From Vibrio sp. STUT-A11 (GTDB taxonomy: Bacteria > Pseudomonadota > Gammaproteobacteria > Enterobacterales > Vibrionaceae): a stretch of 64,000 bases of DNA. A model generated the notes under the pieces. It did not search any database and was not told the origin of the DNA. It was given only the letters and a program-made list of their open reading frames with translations. Every line of letters starts with the position of its first letter. Position 1 is the stretch's first letter. The stretch covers positions 248,001 through 312,000 of the forward strand of contig NZ_AP026764.1 in assembly GCF_026000435.1 (NCBI RefSeq), written 5' to 3'. Positions 51,045-60,313 of this stretch are shown here, piece after piece. A program made the position numbers and the translations under genes.

Positions 51045-51878
51045 TTAAAACAATCGGCGCTTCATCCCCGCCCTTTCTAGAATTCGAGTCGAAATTTCCT
51101 CAACAGAAAGTGACGACGTGTTGATATAAGGAATCGCTTCTCTTCGGAACAGCGCTTCAACCGTATTCAACTCCAATTTACATTGCTCTTCGCTGGCGTA
51201 ATCACTGCCCGACAAACGATTTTCACGAATTTCATTCAATCGTTCAGGCGTAATGGTCAGTCCAAACAGCTTATGACGATGTATCTCAAACTCAGGCAAC
51301 AAGCGCAGCATCTTTACGTCTTCCGCAATAAACGGGTAGTTCACCACGCGCAAACCAAACTGCATGGCCATATATAAGCTGGTTGGGGTTTTGCCACTGC
51401 GCGATACACCCAGAAGAATGATATCTGCCTGCTCCAAGCCCTTTAGCGTAATGCCATCATCATGGGCGAGCGTATATTCGATTGCAGCAATACGATCAAA
51501 GTAAGTATCGGAGTCTTTACCCACACTTCGGGAGCGCTGCAACTTTGGCGCGGGAGCCATCTGAATGTCGTTCTGGACTTTTTGCACAATGCTTTCAAGC
51601 ACATCGTAGCTGAAAGCCGGAGCCGCAAGCAGCATTTCCCGCACTTCTGGCACAACTATTGAGAAAAACACCAGAGGCTTAACACCATTTCGGCGATAGG
51701 AAGCTTCAATTTCTTTGACAACATCCAATCCTTTGTCTGGAGTTTCCACAAAAGGAAAGGTTTTTTCATTAGGAATGAATGAAAATTGACCTAGAACAAC
51801 ATGGGCTAATGTCTCACATGTTATCGCCGTACCATCAGAAACATAGAATACATCACGACTTTGGGTATTTGTTTGCAT
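51045..51878 (-). CDS. ppsR: PEP synthetase regulatory protein (bifunctional kinase/pyrophosphorylase)
   Basis: A 277-aa DUF299-family protein that uses ADP to phosphorylate and inactivate PEP synthase and reverses this with phosphate. The P-loop-like ILLGVSRSGKTPTSLYMAM (~150-168) and VNYPFIAED are diagnostic, with VSDGTAITCETLAH at the N-terminus. It is divergent from ppsA, its target, across 340 bp, the standard arrangement. No clear SD precedes the ATG. Confidence 0.95.
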   Translation of the reverse strand: MQTNTQSRDVFYVSDGTAITCETLAHVVLGQFSFIPNEKTFPFVETPDKGLDVVKEIEASYRRNGVKPLVFFSIVVPEVREMLLAAPAFSYDVLESIVQKVQNDIQMAPAPKLQRSRSVGKDSDTYFDRIAAIEYTLAHDDGITLKGLEQADIILLGVSRSGKTPTSLYMAMQFGLRVVNYPFIAEDVKMLRLLPEFEIHRHKLFGLTITPERLNEIRENRLSGSDYASEEQCKLELNTVEALFRREAIPYINTSSLSVEEISTRILERAGMKRRLF

Positions 51879-52218
51879 TTTTGTTTAATATTTCAAAATC
51901 TTTTGAGTAGGATGGTCAACATAATATTAATAAATCAGTTTGGCTTTCAGTTAGGTTCCCCACAGCTTTGAAAATTCGTTGAGTTTTTTTTAGCGAGAAC
52001 GTAATCGATTGCCTTTGATTTCAACCTGAACAAGTAAATGGTCGAAAATTGTTCAGAAAAAGTCGCTCTTAGTGAATTATAGATTGCAGTAGCTTATTAC
52101 TCTGGTTACACAATTTATAACAACACCCTGTGTGATTTTAACTGACAATAACGAGTAAGCATTTGTTTAGATTGACTTAAGTCCCCCTACAAAAGCTGCA
52201 ATGTTTCTGGAGAAAGAC
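51879..52218. promoter_or_regulatory. Divergent ppsR/ppsA control region
   Basis: A 340-bp gap. It contains GTAATCGATTGC (52001-52012), a near-palindrome with a central CG of the LacI-family operator type, and an imperfect CRP-like TGTGATTTTAACTGACA (52131-52147). I found no HexR-type TGTAAT...ATTACA palindrome, although HexR controls ppsA in some relatives. Confidence 0.4.
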
Positions 52219-54588
52219 ATGCAAAAGAACACCCTCTGGTTCAATGGCCTATCCATGAATGATGTCGACAAAGTCGGCGGTAAGAACGCTTCGCTTGGTG
52301 AAATGGTTTCTAACCTAGCTAACGTTGGCGTTTCTGTTCCAAATGGTTTTGCGACAACCTCATACGCGTTCAATAAATTCCTTGATCATGAAGGTTTGGA
52401 CGATCGTATTCACCAACTACTCGATGAACTGGATGTTGAAGATGTGGAAGCTCTGCGTAAGACAGGCGCAACCATCCGTCAATGGGTTTTAGATGCCCCT
52501 TTCCCAGCAGATCTTGAACAAGATATCCGTGAGAACTATCAAGAACTGGTTGAAGGTAACCCTGAACTTTCAGTTGCAGTTCGCTCTTCTGCAACAGCGG
52601 AAGACTTACCTGATGCATCTTTTGCTGGTCAGCAAGAGACCTTCCTGAACGTCAAAGGTATTGACGCTGTAATGGAAGCGACCAAGCACGTTTACGCTTC
52701 TCTATTTAACGACCGCGCTATCTCTTACCGTGTACACCAGGGTTTTGACCACCGTGGTATCTCACTGTCAGCAGGTATCCAGCGCATGGTGCGTTCTGAC
52801 AAAGCTTCTTCAGGCGTCATGTTTACTCTGGACACAGAATCAGGCTTCGACCAAGTGGTATTCATCACTTCGTCTTGGGGTCTGGGTGAAATGGTGGTTC
52901 AGGGTGCAGTTAACCCGGATGAGTTTTACGTTCACAAGCCAATGTTGGAAGCAGATGCTCACCCAATCGTGAAGAAAACATTCGGTTCTAAACAGATCAA
53001 AATGATCTACTCAAACAGCCAAGAGATCGGCAAACAAGTAGACATCATTGATACGTCAGATGAAGAGCGCAACACTTTCTCTCTAAACGACGAAGAAATT
53101 AAAGAGCTTGCAAAACAAGCGATGATCATCGAGAAGCACTACCAGCGTCCAATGGACATCGAGTGGGCTAAAGACGGCATCGACGGTAAGCTTTACATCG
53201 TTCAGGCTCGCCCAGAGACCGTATGTTCTCAAAGCGAAAAGAACGTTATCGAGCGTTACGAGCTAAACAACAAAGCAGACGTTTTAGTTGAAGGTCGTGC
53301 AATCGGTCAACGTATCGGTAAAGGTGCGGTACGTTTAGTCGATTCACTAGACCAAATGTCACTGGTTCAAGACGGCGACGTACTAGTCACTGACATGACT
53401 GACCCAGATTGGGAGCCCGTCATGAAGAAAGCGTCAGCTATCGTAACCAACCGTGGCGGCCGTACTTGTCACGCAGCGATCATCGCTCGTGAACTTGGTA
53501 TCCCGGCTATCGTTGGTTGTGGTGATGCAACCAGCAAACTGACTGACGGTATCGAAGTGACAGTATCTTGTGCAGAAGGTGAAACAGGTTACGTTTACCA
53601 AGGCGATCTTGATTTTGAAGTGAAACGTTCTTCAGTAGACGAGCTACCTCTTCTACCGACTAAAGTAATGATGAACGTGGGTAACCCGGATCGTGCATTC
53701 GACTTCGCTCAGATTCCAAACGAAGGGGTTGGTCTTGCGCGTCTTGAATTCATCATCAACAAGATGATCGGTATTCACCCGAAAGCGCTACTGAACTTTG
53801 ATGCTCAAAGCGATGAGCTAAAAGCAGAAATCACGCAGCGCATCCGTGGTTACAAAGATCCTATCGATTTCTACGTAAGCAAGCTGACAGAAGGCATCGC
53901 GACTATCGCTTCTGCATTCTGGCCAAAACGCGTTATCGTTCGTATGTCTGACTTTAAGTCGAACGAATACAGCAACCTGGTTGGTGGTAAATCTTATGAG
54001 CCGCATGAAGAAAACCCAATGCTGGGCTTCCGTGGTGCATCTCGTTACATTTCACCAGTGTTTGAAGACTGTTTCGAACTAGAAACTCAGGCAATCAAGC
54101 GCGTTCGTAACGAAATGGGCTTGAAGAACATCGAGATCATGATCCCGTTCGTTCGTACTCCAAGCGAAGCAGCGTCGGTTATCGACCTGTTGGCTAAGTT
54201 CGACCTACGCCGTGGTGACCAGGGTCTGAAAGTTATCATGATGTGTGAACTGCCTTCAAACGCAGTACTGGCAGATGAGTTCTTGAAGTACTTCGACGGC
54301 TTCTCTATCGGTTCAAACGACATGACTCAGCTAACACTTGGTCTGGACCGTGACTCTGGCGACGTGGCTCACCTATTTGATGAGCGTAACGCTGCGGTTA
54401 AAGTCATGCTGAAAATGGCTATCGACGCCGCAACAAAAGCAGGCAAATACGTCGGTATTTGTGGCCAAGGCCCTTCTGACCATGAAGATTTAGCGGAATG
54501 GTTGATGGAGCAAGGCATCAGCTCGGTATCACTTAACCCAGATACGGTTATCGATACTTGGTTGCAGCTAGGTAAAGTTAGCAAGTAA
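52219..54588 (+). CDS. ppsA: Phosphoenolpyruvate synthase
   Basis: A 789-aa enzyme that makes PEP from pyruvate and ATP for gluconeogenesis. The N-terminal ATP-grasp-like domain begins GKNASLGEMVSNLANVGV and contains AVRSSATAEDLPDASFAGQQ. The swivelling phosphohistidine domain has RGGRTCHAAIIARELGIPAI with the catalytic His at ~421. The C-terminal TIM barrel has GFRGASRYI, MMCELPSNAVLADEF, SIGSNDMTQLTLGLDRD and GICGQGPSDH. The ATG at 52219 has SD GGAG; an upstream in-frame ATG has none. It is regulated by the adjacent PpsR, and recovers pyruvate such as that produced by oxaloacetate decarboxylase. Confidence 0.97.
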   Translation: MQKNTLWFNGLSMNDVDKVGGKNASLGEMVSNLANVGVSVPNGFATTSYAFNKFLDHEGLDDRIHQLLDELDVEDVEALRKTGATIRQWVLDAPFPADLEQDIRENYQELVEGNPELSVAVRSSATAEDLPDASFAGQQETFLNVKGIDAVMEATKHVYASLFNDRAISYRVHQGFDHRGISLSAGIQRMVRSDKASSGVMFTLDTESGFDQVVFITSSWGLGEMVVQGAVNPDEFYVHKPMLEADAHPIVKKTFGSKQIKMIYSNSQEIGKQVDIIDTSDEERNTFSLNDEEIKELAKQAMIIEKHYQRPMDIEWAKDGIDGKLYIVQARPETVCSQSEKNVIERYELNNKADVLVEGRAIGQRIGKGAVRLVDSLDQMSLVQDGDVLVTDMTDPDWEPVMKKASAIVTNRGGRTCHAAIIARELGIPAIVGCGDATSKLTDGIEVTVSCAEGETGYVYQGDLDFEVKRSSVDELPLLPTKVMMNVGNPDRAFDFAQIPNEGVGLARLEFIINKMIGIHPKALLNFDAQSDELKAEITQRIRGYKDPIDFYVSKLTEGIATIASAFWPKRVIVRMSDFKSNEYSNLVGGKSYEPHEENPMLGFRGASRYISPVFEDCFELETQAIKRVRNEMGLKNIEIMIPFVRTPSEAASVIDLLAKFDLRRGDQGLKVIMMCELPSNAVLADEFLKYFDGFSIGSNDMTQLTLGLDRDSGDVAHLFDERNAAVKVMLKMAIDAATKAGKYVGICGQGPSDHEDLAEWLMEQGISSVSLNPDTVIDTWLQLGKVSK

Positions 54589-54611
54589 TTCGCGTTAGAA
54601 TTCTCTAACCT

Positions 54612-54643
54612 AAAGCCCTCAAACTTCGGTTTGGGGGCTTTTT
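54612..54643 (+). terminator. Rho-independent terminator of ppsA
   Basis: A 13-bp stem with one wobble around a TTCG tetraloop, ending in a T run. Confidence 0.93.
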
Positions 54644-54780
54644 GCATTCTGTAGCAAGACTTTATGTCAATATTGCGTGAGTTCGTGACACTTTTCTCAA
54701 CCTAGCGTCATGCGTAATTTTCCCTGCGCGAATTTTCACCTAGAATGAAAAGAAATCCATTTCGCAAGAGATTGAAGTCG

Positions 54781-55560
54781 ATGAAAAAACCGATCGTTAT
54801 CTTAACAACGCTAATGTTACTTTCCTCTCCGGCCCATGCAGACTGGGATAAAATTTCCGAAAAAATGTCTGAGCTGGGTGATGCGGTTGCGGAAGGCGCG
54901 CAAGAGGCATGGGACAGTACTAAAACGTTTTCCAAACAAGCTTGGCAAGATTTCATGAACTGGTCAGAAGAAGCGATGAACACGGCTGGTGAATGGACGG
55001 ATGCGAGCATTGAAAAAAGTAAAGAATGGATTGATATCGCGGATAAAAAGATTGATGAGCTGATGGATGGCGATACACCGGAAGAAGCCCGACAAGCGGT
55101 CGATTTGATGGCTGACAGCACCATGTTCAAACTCTTCAATGAAAAACCGGAAGCGAAGGCACTCTACGATCAAGCATATGGCTACGCGGTATTTGACTCT
55201 CGCAAATTGTCTCTAATGTTCCATACCAACTCAGGCTCTGGCGTTGCGGTAAATAAAGAGACAGAAAAACGCACTTACATGAACATGTTCGGAATGGGCT
55301 TGGCACTTGGCGCTGGCGGCAAGTTTTATCAACAAGTGGTTCTGTTTGAAAACCAAAAAGATTTCGACACTTTCGTTAGTGAAGGCTGGGAAGCGTCCAG
55401 TGAAGCAACGGCTCTTGCAGGCGATGAGGGTGAAGAACTCAGCACGCACTTTAGCAGTGGTGTTGCGGTATACCAGTTGAACTCAAAAGGCCTGTTAGTC
55501 GATGCCAATGTGTCTGGTTCTAAATACTGGGTCAACAAGGAGTTAACCAATTCTCAATAA
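54781..55560 (+). CDS. Secreted SYLF/YSC84-domain protein
   Basis: A 259-aa periplasmic protein. A signal peptide (KKPIVILTTLMLLSSPAHA, cleaved before DWDKI) is followed by an amphipathic helical region (~22-110) with repeated Trp-x-x-Ser/Ala and Glu/Lys patterns. The C-terminal SYLF (YSC84-like, lipid-binding) domain (~115-255) includes ALYDQAYGYAVFDSRK, SGSGVAVNKETEKRTYMNMF and AVYQLNSKGLLVDANVSGSKYW. The start at 54781 is preferred over 54745 because it gives a proper signal peptide. There is no lipobox Cys. The role is probably envelope/lipid related, but unproven. Confidence 0.82.
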   Translation: MKKPIVILTTLMLLSSPAHADWDKISEKMSELGDAVAEGAQEAWDSTKTFSKQAWQDFMNWSEEAMNTAGEWTDASIEKSKEWIDIADKKIDELMDGDTPEEARQAVDLMADSTMFKLFNEKPEAKALYDQAYGYAVFDSRKLSLMFHTNSGSGVAVNKETEKRTYMNMFGMGLALGAGGKFYQQVVLFENQKDFDTFVSEGWEASSEATALAGDEGEELSTHFSSGVAVYQLNSKGLLVDANVSGSKYWVNKELTNSQ

Positions 55561-55683
55561 GCGAGCGACGCGGGAACCAATAGAAACAAAGGGGAGAATC
55601 AACCAAGCAAAAGGTGACGCCCCCCTTTCTCGATGCATCGATTTTGGTTATGCTTGCATGAAATCACATCAACTCAACTTCAC

Positions 55684-56490
55684 ATGTCTGACAGTCACTT
55701 TAATACGCTCCTCGCAGAGGCCATCTCTGCCTTAAATACGCCCAATTTCACGCCGAAATTGATGCGGGTGATCAGCGCTTTATTCGATTTTGATTGCGCG
55801 GTGATACTGGGATATCGTGAAAACAAACACCCTATTTATCTTTATGATTCGATTCAAAATGAGCGTGACTTGCTCTTTCAACGCTATCTCACCAATTCGT
55901 TTCAAAATGATCCCTTTTTCCAGAAGCTAAACGACAGCAAACAACAAGGGATTTTTACGCTAAAAGACGTGGTGTGTAAGGGAGTGGATTACCAAGCCTA
56001 TTGCGACCAATTTTATCGCCAGACTGGCTGGAAAGATGAACTCAGTATGCTGGTCCAAGTCGAAGCTCATTCCTGGGTAATGTTCTATTTCGGCTACCTG
56101 GAAGAAGGCAAACGCTTCTCAAAGCAGCAAATAAACCGATTACAAGCTTACTTTTCGATACTTCAATCGCTGTGCCAACAACACTGGAAACAAACTGAGT
56201 TTTCAATGTCTGAGCCCGTTTTTAATCCCGAGACATTTTCAGGCAATCTGCGAGAAGTTATAGAACACGCTTTGACAACATTTGGCACCGATACGTTAAC
56301 CCGACGAGAGCAGGAAGTCGCCCAGCTGCTCGTACAAGGGTTTGATAGTAAAGAAATTGCGACTCGACTGGAACTGGTGCAAGGCACGGTCAAAAATCAT
56401 CGCAAACGGATTTACTCGCAGTTGAAAGTCACTTCACTTGGCGAGCTATTTCAGCTGTTTTTAAATCATCTGATTACCCGCGTGAGATAA
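55684..56490 (+). CDS. LuxR-type transcriptional regulator
   Basis: A 268-aa regulator. The C-terminal GerE/LuxR helix-turn-helix (~200-260) reads LTRREQEVAQLLVQGFDSKEI, then VQGTVKNHRKRIYSQLKVTS. The ~190-residue N-terminal part is not an obvious autoinducer domain; it resembles the orphan LuxR proteins of Vibrio and Pseudomonas, with residues such as FDCAVILGYRENKHPIYLYD. The start is uncertain: 55684 is used, but an in-frame ATG at 55633 is possible and neither has a good SD. It is isolated between the SYLF gene and tyrS. Confidence 0.8.
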   Translation: MSDSHFNTLLAEAISALNTPNFTPKLMRVISALFDFDCAVILGYRENKHPIYLYDSIQNERDLLFQRYLTNSFQNDPFFQKLNDSKQQGIFTLKDVVCKGVDYQAYCDQFYRQTGWKDELSMLVQVEAHSWVMFYFGYLEEGKRFSKQQINRLQAYFSILQSLCQQHWKQTEFSMSEPVFNPETFSGNLREVIEHALTTFGTDTLTRREQEVAQLLVQGFDSKEIATRLELVQGTVKNHRKRIYSQLKVTSLGELFQLFLNHLITRVR

Positions 56491-56571
56491 CAAACTGTCC
56501 CCTTAGGGATATGTCGATCAACACTGTCGAGCTTTAGTCTGAATGAAACCATAACTCAGGCGGACAAGACA

Positions 56572-57825
56572 ATGACATTGATTGAAGATTTACAAGCGCG
56601 AGGTTTGATCGCGCAGGTCAGCGATTTAGAACAAATTCAAACACTTTTATCGGAGCCACAAACCGTATACTGCGGTTTCGATCCAACCGCTGGCAGCCTG
56701 CATATCGGGCATCTGGTACCGCTAATTATGCTCAAGCGCTTTCAAGATGCAGGACATCAAGCCATTGCTCTGATTGGCGGTGCAACAGGTATGATTGGCG
56801 ACCCAAGTTTTAAAGCCACCGAGCGTAACCTTAACTCGCAAGAAACGGTGACTGGTTGGGTGAATGATCTGTCCAAACAAATCCACCAACTGATGAATCC
56901 TCAACTGGCGACGCCAATGCTTTTGGTTAACAATGCAAACTGGATGCAGCAGATTAATGTGATCGATTTTTTCCGCGATGTCGGTAAGCACTTTTCTATC
57001 AACACTATGATCAATCGCGAATCGGTGAAACAACGCCTGCAGCGACCAGATCAAGGGATCTCCTTTACCGAATTTAGCTACGCGCTTTTACAGTCCTACG
57101 ATTTTGCACAACTAAACCGTCGGTACGGCTGTCGATTACAGATAGGCGGGAATGATCAATGGGGTAACATTGTCAGCGGGATAGACTTAACACGCCGTCA
57201 AAATGGCGAGCAGGTATTTGGCTTAACATTACCGCTTATCACCAAATCCGATGGCACCAAATTTGGTAAAACGGAAGGCGGCGCAGTTTGGCTGGATCCA
57301 ACCAAAACCTCACCTTACGCGTTTTACCAATTCTGGCTGGCAGTAGAAGATGCGGATGTTTACCACTTCTTGCGTTACTACACGTTCTTAAGCTGTGAAG
57401 AAATTACCGCAATCGAAACACAAGATACTTCAAGCAAAGGAAAGCCACAGGCACAGCGTATTCTTGCCGAGGAAATGACACGTTTTGTTCATGGCGCGGC
57501 TGGCTTAGCAAGTGCCGAGCGTATTACTCAGGCACTGTTTAGCGGTGATGTGCAACAACTGAGTTTAAGTGAACTAAAACAGCTTGAGTTGGATGGTTTA
57601 CCAAGCATAAAAAGTCATCAACAAGACTTGGTGGAACTGCTTATTGAGTCAGGTCTGGCAAGCTCGAAACGTATTGCCAGAGAGTTGATAGGTAACAATG
57701 CCATCAGTATTAACGGCGAAAAAGTCGCCAGTAAAGCGCCAATTTTGAGCTTCCCACTGTTTGACCAATACTGGCTACTTCAGCGCGGAAAAAAACATTT
57801 CTGCTTGGTGACACGAGCTGTTTAG
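56572..57825 (+). CDS. tyrS: Tyrosyl-tRNA synthetase
   Basis: A 417-aa class I enzyme that charges tRNA-Tyr. The HIGH-type motif appears as GSLHIGHLVPLIMLKRFQ (~41-58), with CGFDPTAGSLHIGH just before, QIGGNDQWGNI (~190) in the tyrosine pocket, and the KMSKS equivalent as KFGKTEGGAVW (~228). A C-terminal S4 RNA-binding domain (SSKRIARELIGNNAISINGE) is present. KFGKT instead of KMSKS marks the TyrS (not TyrZ) type. Vibrios can carry two tyrS genes, so this may be the second copy. Confidence 0.95.
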   Translation: MTLIEDLQARGLIAQVSDLEQIQTLLSEPQTVYCGFDPTAGSLHIGHLVPLIMLKRFQDAGHQAIALIGGATGMIGDPSFKATERNLNSQETVTGWVNDLSKQIHQLMNPQLATPMLLVNNANWMQQINVIDFFRDVGKHFSINTMINRESVKQRLQRPDQGISFTEFSYALLQSYDFAQLNRRYGCRLQIGGNDQWGNIVSGIDLTRRQNGEQVFGLTLPLITKSDGTKFGKTEGGAVWLDPTKTSPYAFYQFWLAVEDADVYHFLRYYTFLSCEEITAIETQDTSSKGKPQAQRILAEEMTRFVHGAAGLASAERITQALFSGDVQQLSLSELKQLELDGLPSIKSHQQDLVELLIESGLASSKRIARELIGNNAISINGEKVASKAPILSFPLFDQYWLLQRGKKHFCLVTRAV

Positions 57826-57836
57826 CTGATAAAAAC

Positions 57837-57862
57837 CCCCTCGTCACATCAATGATGAGGGG
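57837..57862. terminator. Terminator-like hairpin after tyrS
   Basis: A 9-bp stem with one G-U pair (57837-57845 / 57854-57862) around an 8-nt loop, with only a short T-rich tail on the plus strand and AAAAA before it. Confidence 0.65.
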
Positions 57863-58224
57863 TGTTCAGAGTCCTTAACTACGATATTTCAAGTGAGCGC
57901 AATCGCGCTTGTTATCGTTATTGATTTCTGATTCGTTGTTACTGATCCCAGTTACGCCCCAAATGTATAGCAGCGAGTAGTTATTTTTAGGCTTGTTCAC
58001 TTGCCCCTGCAAGTCTTGCATGGTTGGCTCATGGTCGAACTAAGAACTCGCTATCTAACGATCTTCTAAAAGAAAGTCCCCTAACTATTCATCAAATATT
58101 GCTACGACTAACACCCTCACCCAGATATATACCCAAATAACCACGCATCTTGAGGTCATTTGGGTATATAATAGTTTCCCTGAAATATTTTGTTACGTTA
58201 CTTAGGTAACACTTGAGAATAAAC
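57863..58224. other. Gene-free stretch with a palindromic repeat
   Basis: About 360 bases without a convincing ORF. The only structure is the long palindrome at 58126-58170, followed by a TATAAT-like box (58167-58172) before the small membrane-protein gene. Confidence 0.5.
58126..58170. repeat. Palindromic intergenic element
   Basis: Perfect 13-bp arms TATATACCCAAAT / ATTTGGGTATATA flank a 19-base centre (AACCACGCATCTTGAGGTC). The half CATCTTGAGGTCATTTGGGT resembles a short sequence (CATCTTGAAGTTACTTGGGTATA) that I recall as widespread in Vibrio intergenic DNA. It may also act as a terminator or promoter-flanking element here. Confidence 0.6.
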
Positions 58225-58479
58225 ATGAACAACAGCAGATGGTTCGGCTTATTGGGCGGCGTGCTCTTTTTAATCAGCACAATGCTGCTTTTTGGGTCCT
58301 CGGTCCATGGTGCTTGGTACAACTTTCCTGCGGAAGCGGTCAACGGTATTGCGTTTACCTTTGCTTTTGGCATCGGGCTTAACCGTACTCTCTCTTATAT
58401 CACAGCCCTAATTACACTCGCCGCTCTGTTCTACATCGGTTACGTGGTTGGTTATCGACTACATCAGAAACTTAAATAA
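58225..58479 (+). CDS. Small two-to-three-TM membrane protein, unknown
   Basis: An 84-aa hydrophobic protein. Transmembrane segments lie at ~7-27 (GLLGGVLFLISTMLLFGSS), ~36-52 (AVNGIAFTFAFGIG) and ~57-77 (TALITLAALFYIGYVVGYR). It ends in a basic tail. I do not recognise a family. The ATG at 58225 is used rather than the in-frame TTG 12 bases earlier. It is isolated, 196 bases before the BCCT gene and on the same strand. Confidence 0.65.
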   Translation: MNNSRWFGLLGGVLFLISTMLLFGSSVHGAWYNFPAEAVNGIAFTFAFGIGLNRTLSYITALITLAALFYIGYVVGYRLHQKLK

Positions 58480-58675
58480 CCCCCCTCCACTTCTGGGTCA
58501 CCTGATTCAAGAAATCAATGCCTTGGCTTACACACAAACAATGAACTTAAATCTACGGTTAAATTCATAATCTCGACGTGCTAGTATTTGCGGCTTTTTG
58601 AAGTCTCTCACACTTTTCATCGACTGGATGTGAGGGGAAATACACGGCTTCCGAGCCCAAAAAAGCGAAGTGCTT

Positions 58676-60259
58676 ATGTCAAATATGACGAATACCGCCT
58701 CCCACGCTCCTGTTCAGGAAGCAGACTATGCCGCGATCCACCCTCCTTCCCTAGTTAAGCGACTCGAACTCACTAATCCAGTATTTTGGTTAAGTGGTAG
58801 CTTTCTCACTCTGTTCGTTCTGCTCGCTCTGACGAATACTGACTCTCTAACCGCAATGGTGAACAGTGGCTTTGGCTTTGCCACAAAATATTTCGGAGCT
58901 TACTGGCAAGTATTGCTTCTTCTCAATTTCTTAATTGGTTTGGCTCTCGCTTTTGGACGTACTGGTGATGTACGTTTAGGAAGTGTAGCGGAACCAGAAA
59001 TCGATAATTTCAAATGGCTATCGATTGTACTCTGCACCCTACTCGCTGGTGGCGGCGTTTTTTGGGCAGCGGCTGAGCCTATCGCCCATTTCGTTACTGC
59101 TCCACCACTCTATGGTGATGCCTCTCCCAAAAGTGCCGCAATCAATGCGTTATCTCAGTCCTTTATGCACTGGGGCTTCTTAGCCTGGGCGATCCTTGGT
59201 GGCCTTTCCTCTATTGTGTTAATGCACCTCCATTACGACAAGGGTCTGCCATTAAAACCACGTACGCTGCTTTACCCTGTTTTAGGGGATAAAGCCATCA
59301 ATGGCTGGATAGGTAACGTAGCTGACGCATGTAGCATCATCGCCGCTGCAGCAGGAACAATCGGTCCAATTGGCTTTCTGGGCTTACAAATCAGCTACGC
59401 GCTTAACGCATTATTCGGTCTACCGGATACCTTTGTGATTCAAAGTATGGTCATTATTGCTGCGATTTTGATGTACACCCTTTCCGCATTGAGTGGGGTA
59501 AGTAAAGGTATTCAAATCATCAGTCGCTACAACATCATTCTCTCCATCCTGTTAGTTAGCTATCTTCTGTTTGTGGGTCCGACTTCGTTTATTGTTGATG
59601 GTTATATTCAAGGCATGGGCCGTTTGGTAGACAACTTCTTCCCAATGGCTCTTTATCGTGGTGATACAGACTGGCTAAGCTGGTGGACCGTATTTTTCTG
59701 GGGCTGGTTTATTGGTTATGGTCCAATGATGGCAATTTTTATCGCTCGTATCTCTCGTGGCCGTTCGATTCGTCAGTTGATCATGGCAATTAGTATCGCT
59801 GCACCGCTGATCACATGCTTTTGGTTCAGTATTGTTGGTGGTAGTGGGTTAGCATTTGAACTAGAAAACCCAGGCTTGATTTCAGGCGCGTTTGAAGGCT
59901 TTAACCTTCCGGCGGTTTTACTAGCCATTACCTCACAGGTGCCATACCCAATGGTCATTTCAGTGCTTTTCTTGGTGTTGACTACGACCTTCATTGTGAC
60001 CACCGGTGACTCGATGACCTATACCATCAGCGTTGTAATGACAGGGTCAACAGAACCTAATGCGATGATCCGTTCATTTTGGGGATTGATTATGGGCCTA
60101 GTGGCGATTGTTCTGATCTCGATGGGGTCGGGCGGTATCTCTGCGTTACAATCCTTTATTGTAATTACTGCAGTGCCTGTGTCTTTCATTCTGTTACCAA
60201 GCATCTGGAAAGCTCCAAGCATTGCAAAACAAATGGCGAAAGAGCAAGGTTTAGTTTAA
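58676..60259 (+). CDS. BCCT-family transporter
   Basis: A 527-aa inner-membrane secondary transporter, probably for a trimethylammonium compound or a related osmolyte. About 12 TM segments are present. The family Trp-rich signature appears as WLSWWTVFFWGWFIGYGPMM (~335-355) followed by FIARISRGRSIRQL. The conserved WAAAEPIAHF (~125) marks the substrate region, and VTTGDSMTYTISV takes the place of the TSADSGT loop. The start at 58676 has GAAG 6 bases upstream; the in-frame GTG at 58670 is less likely. It is convergent with the GntR gene, which may not control it. Confidence 0.92.
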   Translation: MSNMTNTASHAPVQEADYAAIHPPSLVKRLELTNPVFWLSGSFLTLFVLLALTNTDSLTAMVNSGFGFATKYFGAYWQVLLLLNFLIGLALAFGRTGDVRLGSVAEPEIDNFKWLSIVLCTLLAGGGVFWAAAEPIAHFVTAPPLYGDASPKSAAINALSQSFMHWGFLAWAILGGLSSIVLMHLHYDKGLPLKPRTLLYPVLGDKAINGWIGNVADACSIIAAAAGTIGPIGFLGLQISYALNALFGLPDTFVIQSMVIIAAILMYTLSALSGVSKGIQIISRYNIILSILLVSYLLFVGPTSFIVDGYIQGMGRLVDNFFPMALYRGDTDWLSWWTVFFWGWFIGYGPMMAIFIARISRGRSIRQLIMAISIAAPLITCFWFSIVGGSGLAFELENPGLISGAFEGFNLPAVLLAITSQVPYPMVISVLFLVLTTTFIVTTGDSMTYTISVVMTGSTEPNAMIRSFWGLIMGLVAIVLISMGSGGISALQSFIVITAVPVSFILLPSIWKAPSIAKQMAKEQGLV

Positions 60260-60272
60260 TCGCTTAAGTTAT

Positions 60273-60307
60273 GATTCCCGGTAATCATCTAAAAGTTATC
60301 GGGAATC
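60273..60307. terminator. Bidirectional terminator between BCCT and GntR genes
   Basis: A 12-bp stem (GATTCCCGGTAA / TTATCGGGAATC, one G-U pair) around an 11-nt loop, between convergent genes. Confidence 0.75.
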
Positions 60308-60313
60308 TCTTAT

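Noticed and set aside
52131..52147. CRP site upstream of ppsA
   Set aside because: The second half-site is TGACA with a 7-base spacer; too weak to call.
54708..55139. 143-aa minus-strand ORF with hydrophobic stretches
   Set aside because: Antisense to the SYLF gene; the apparent hydrophobic stretches come from the reverse complement of its helical repeats.
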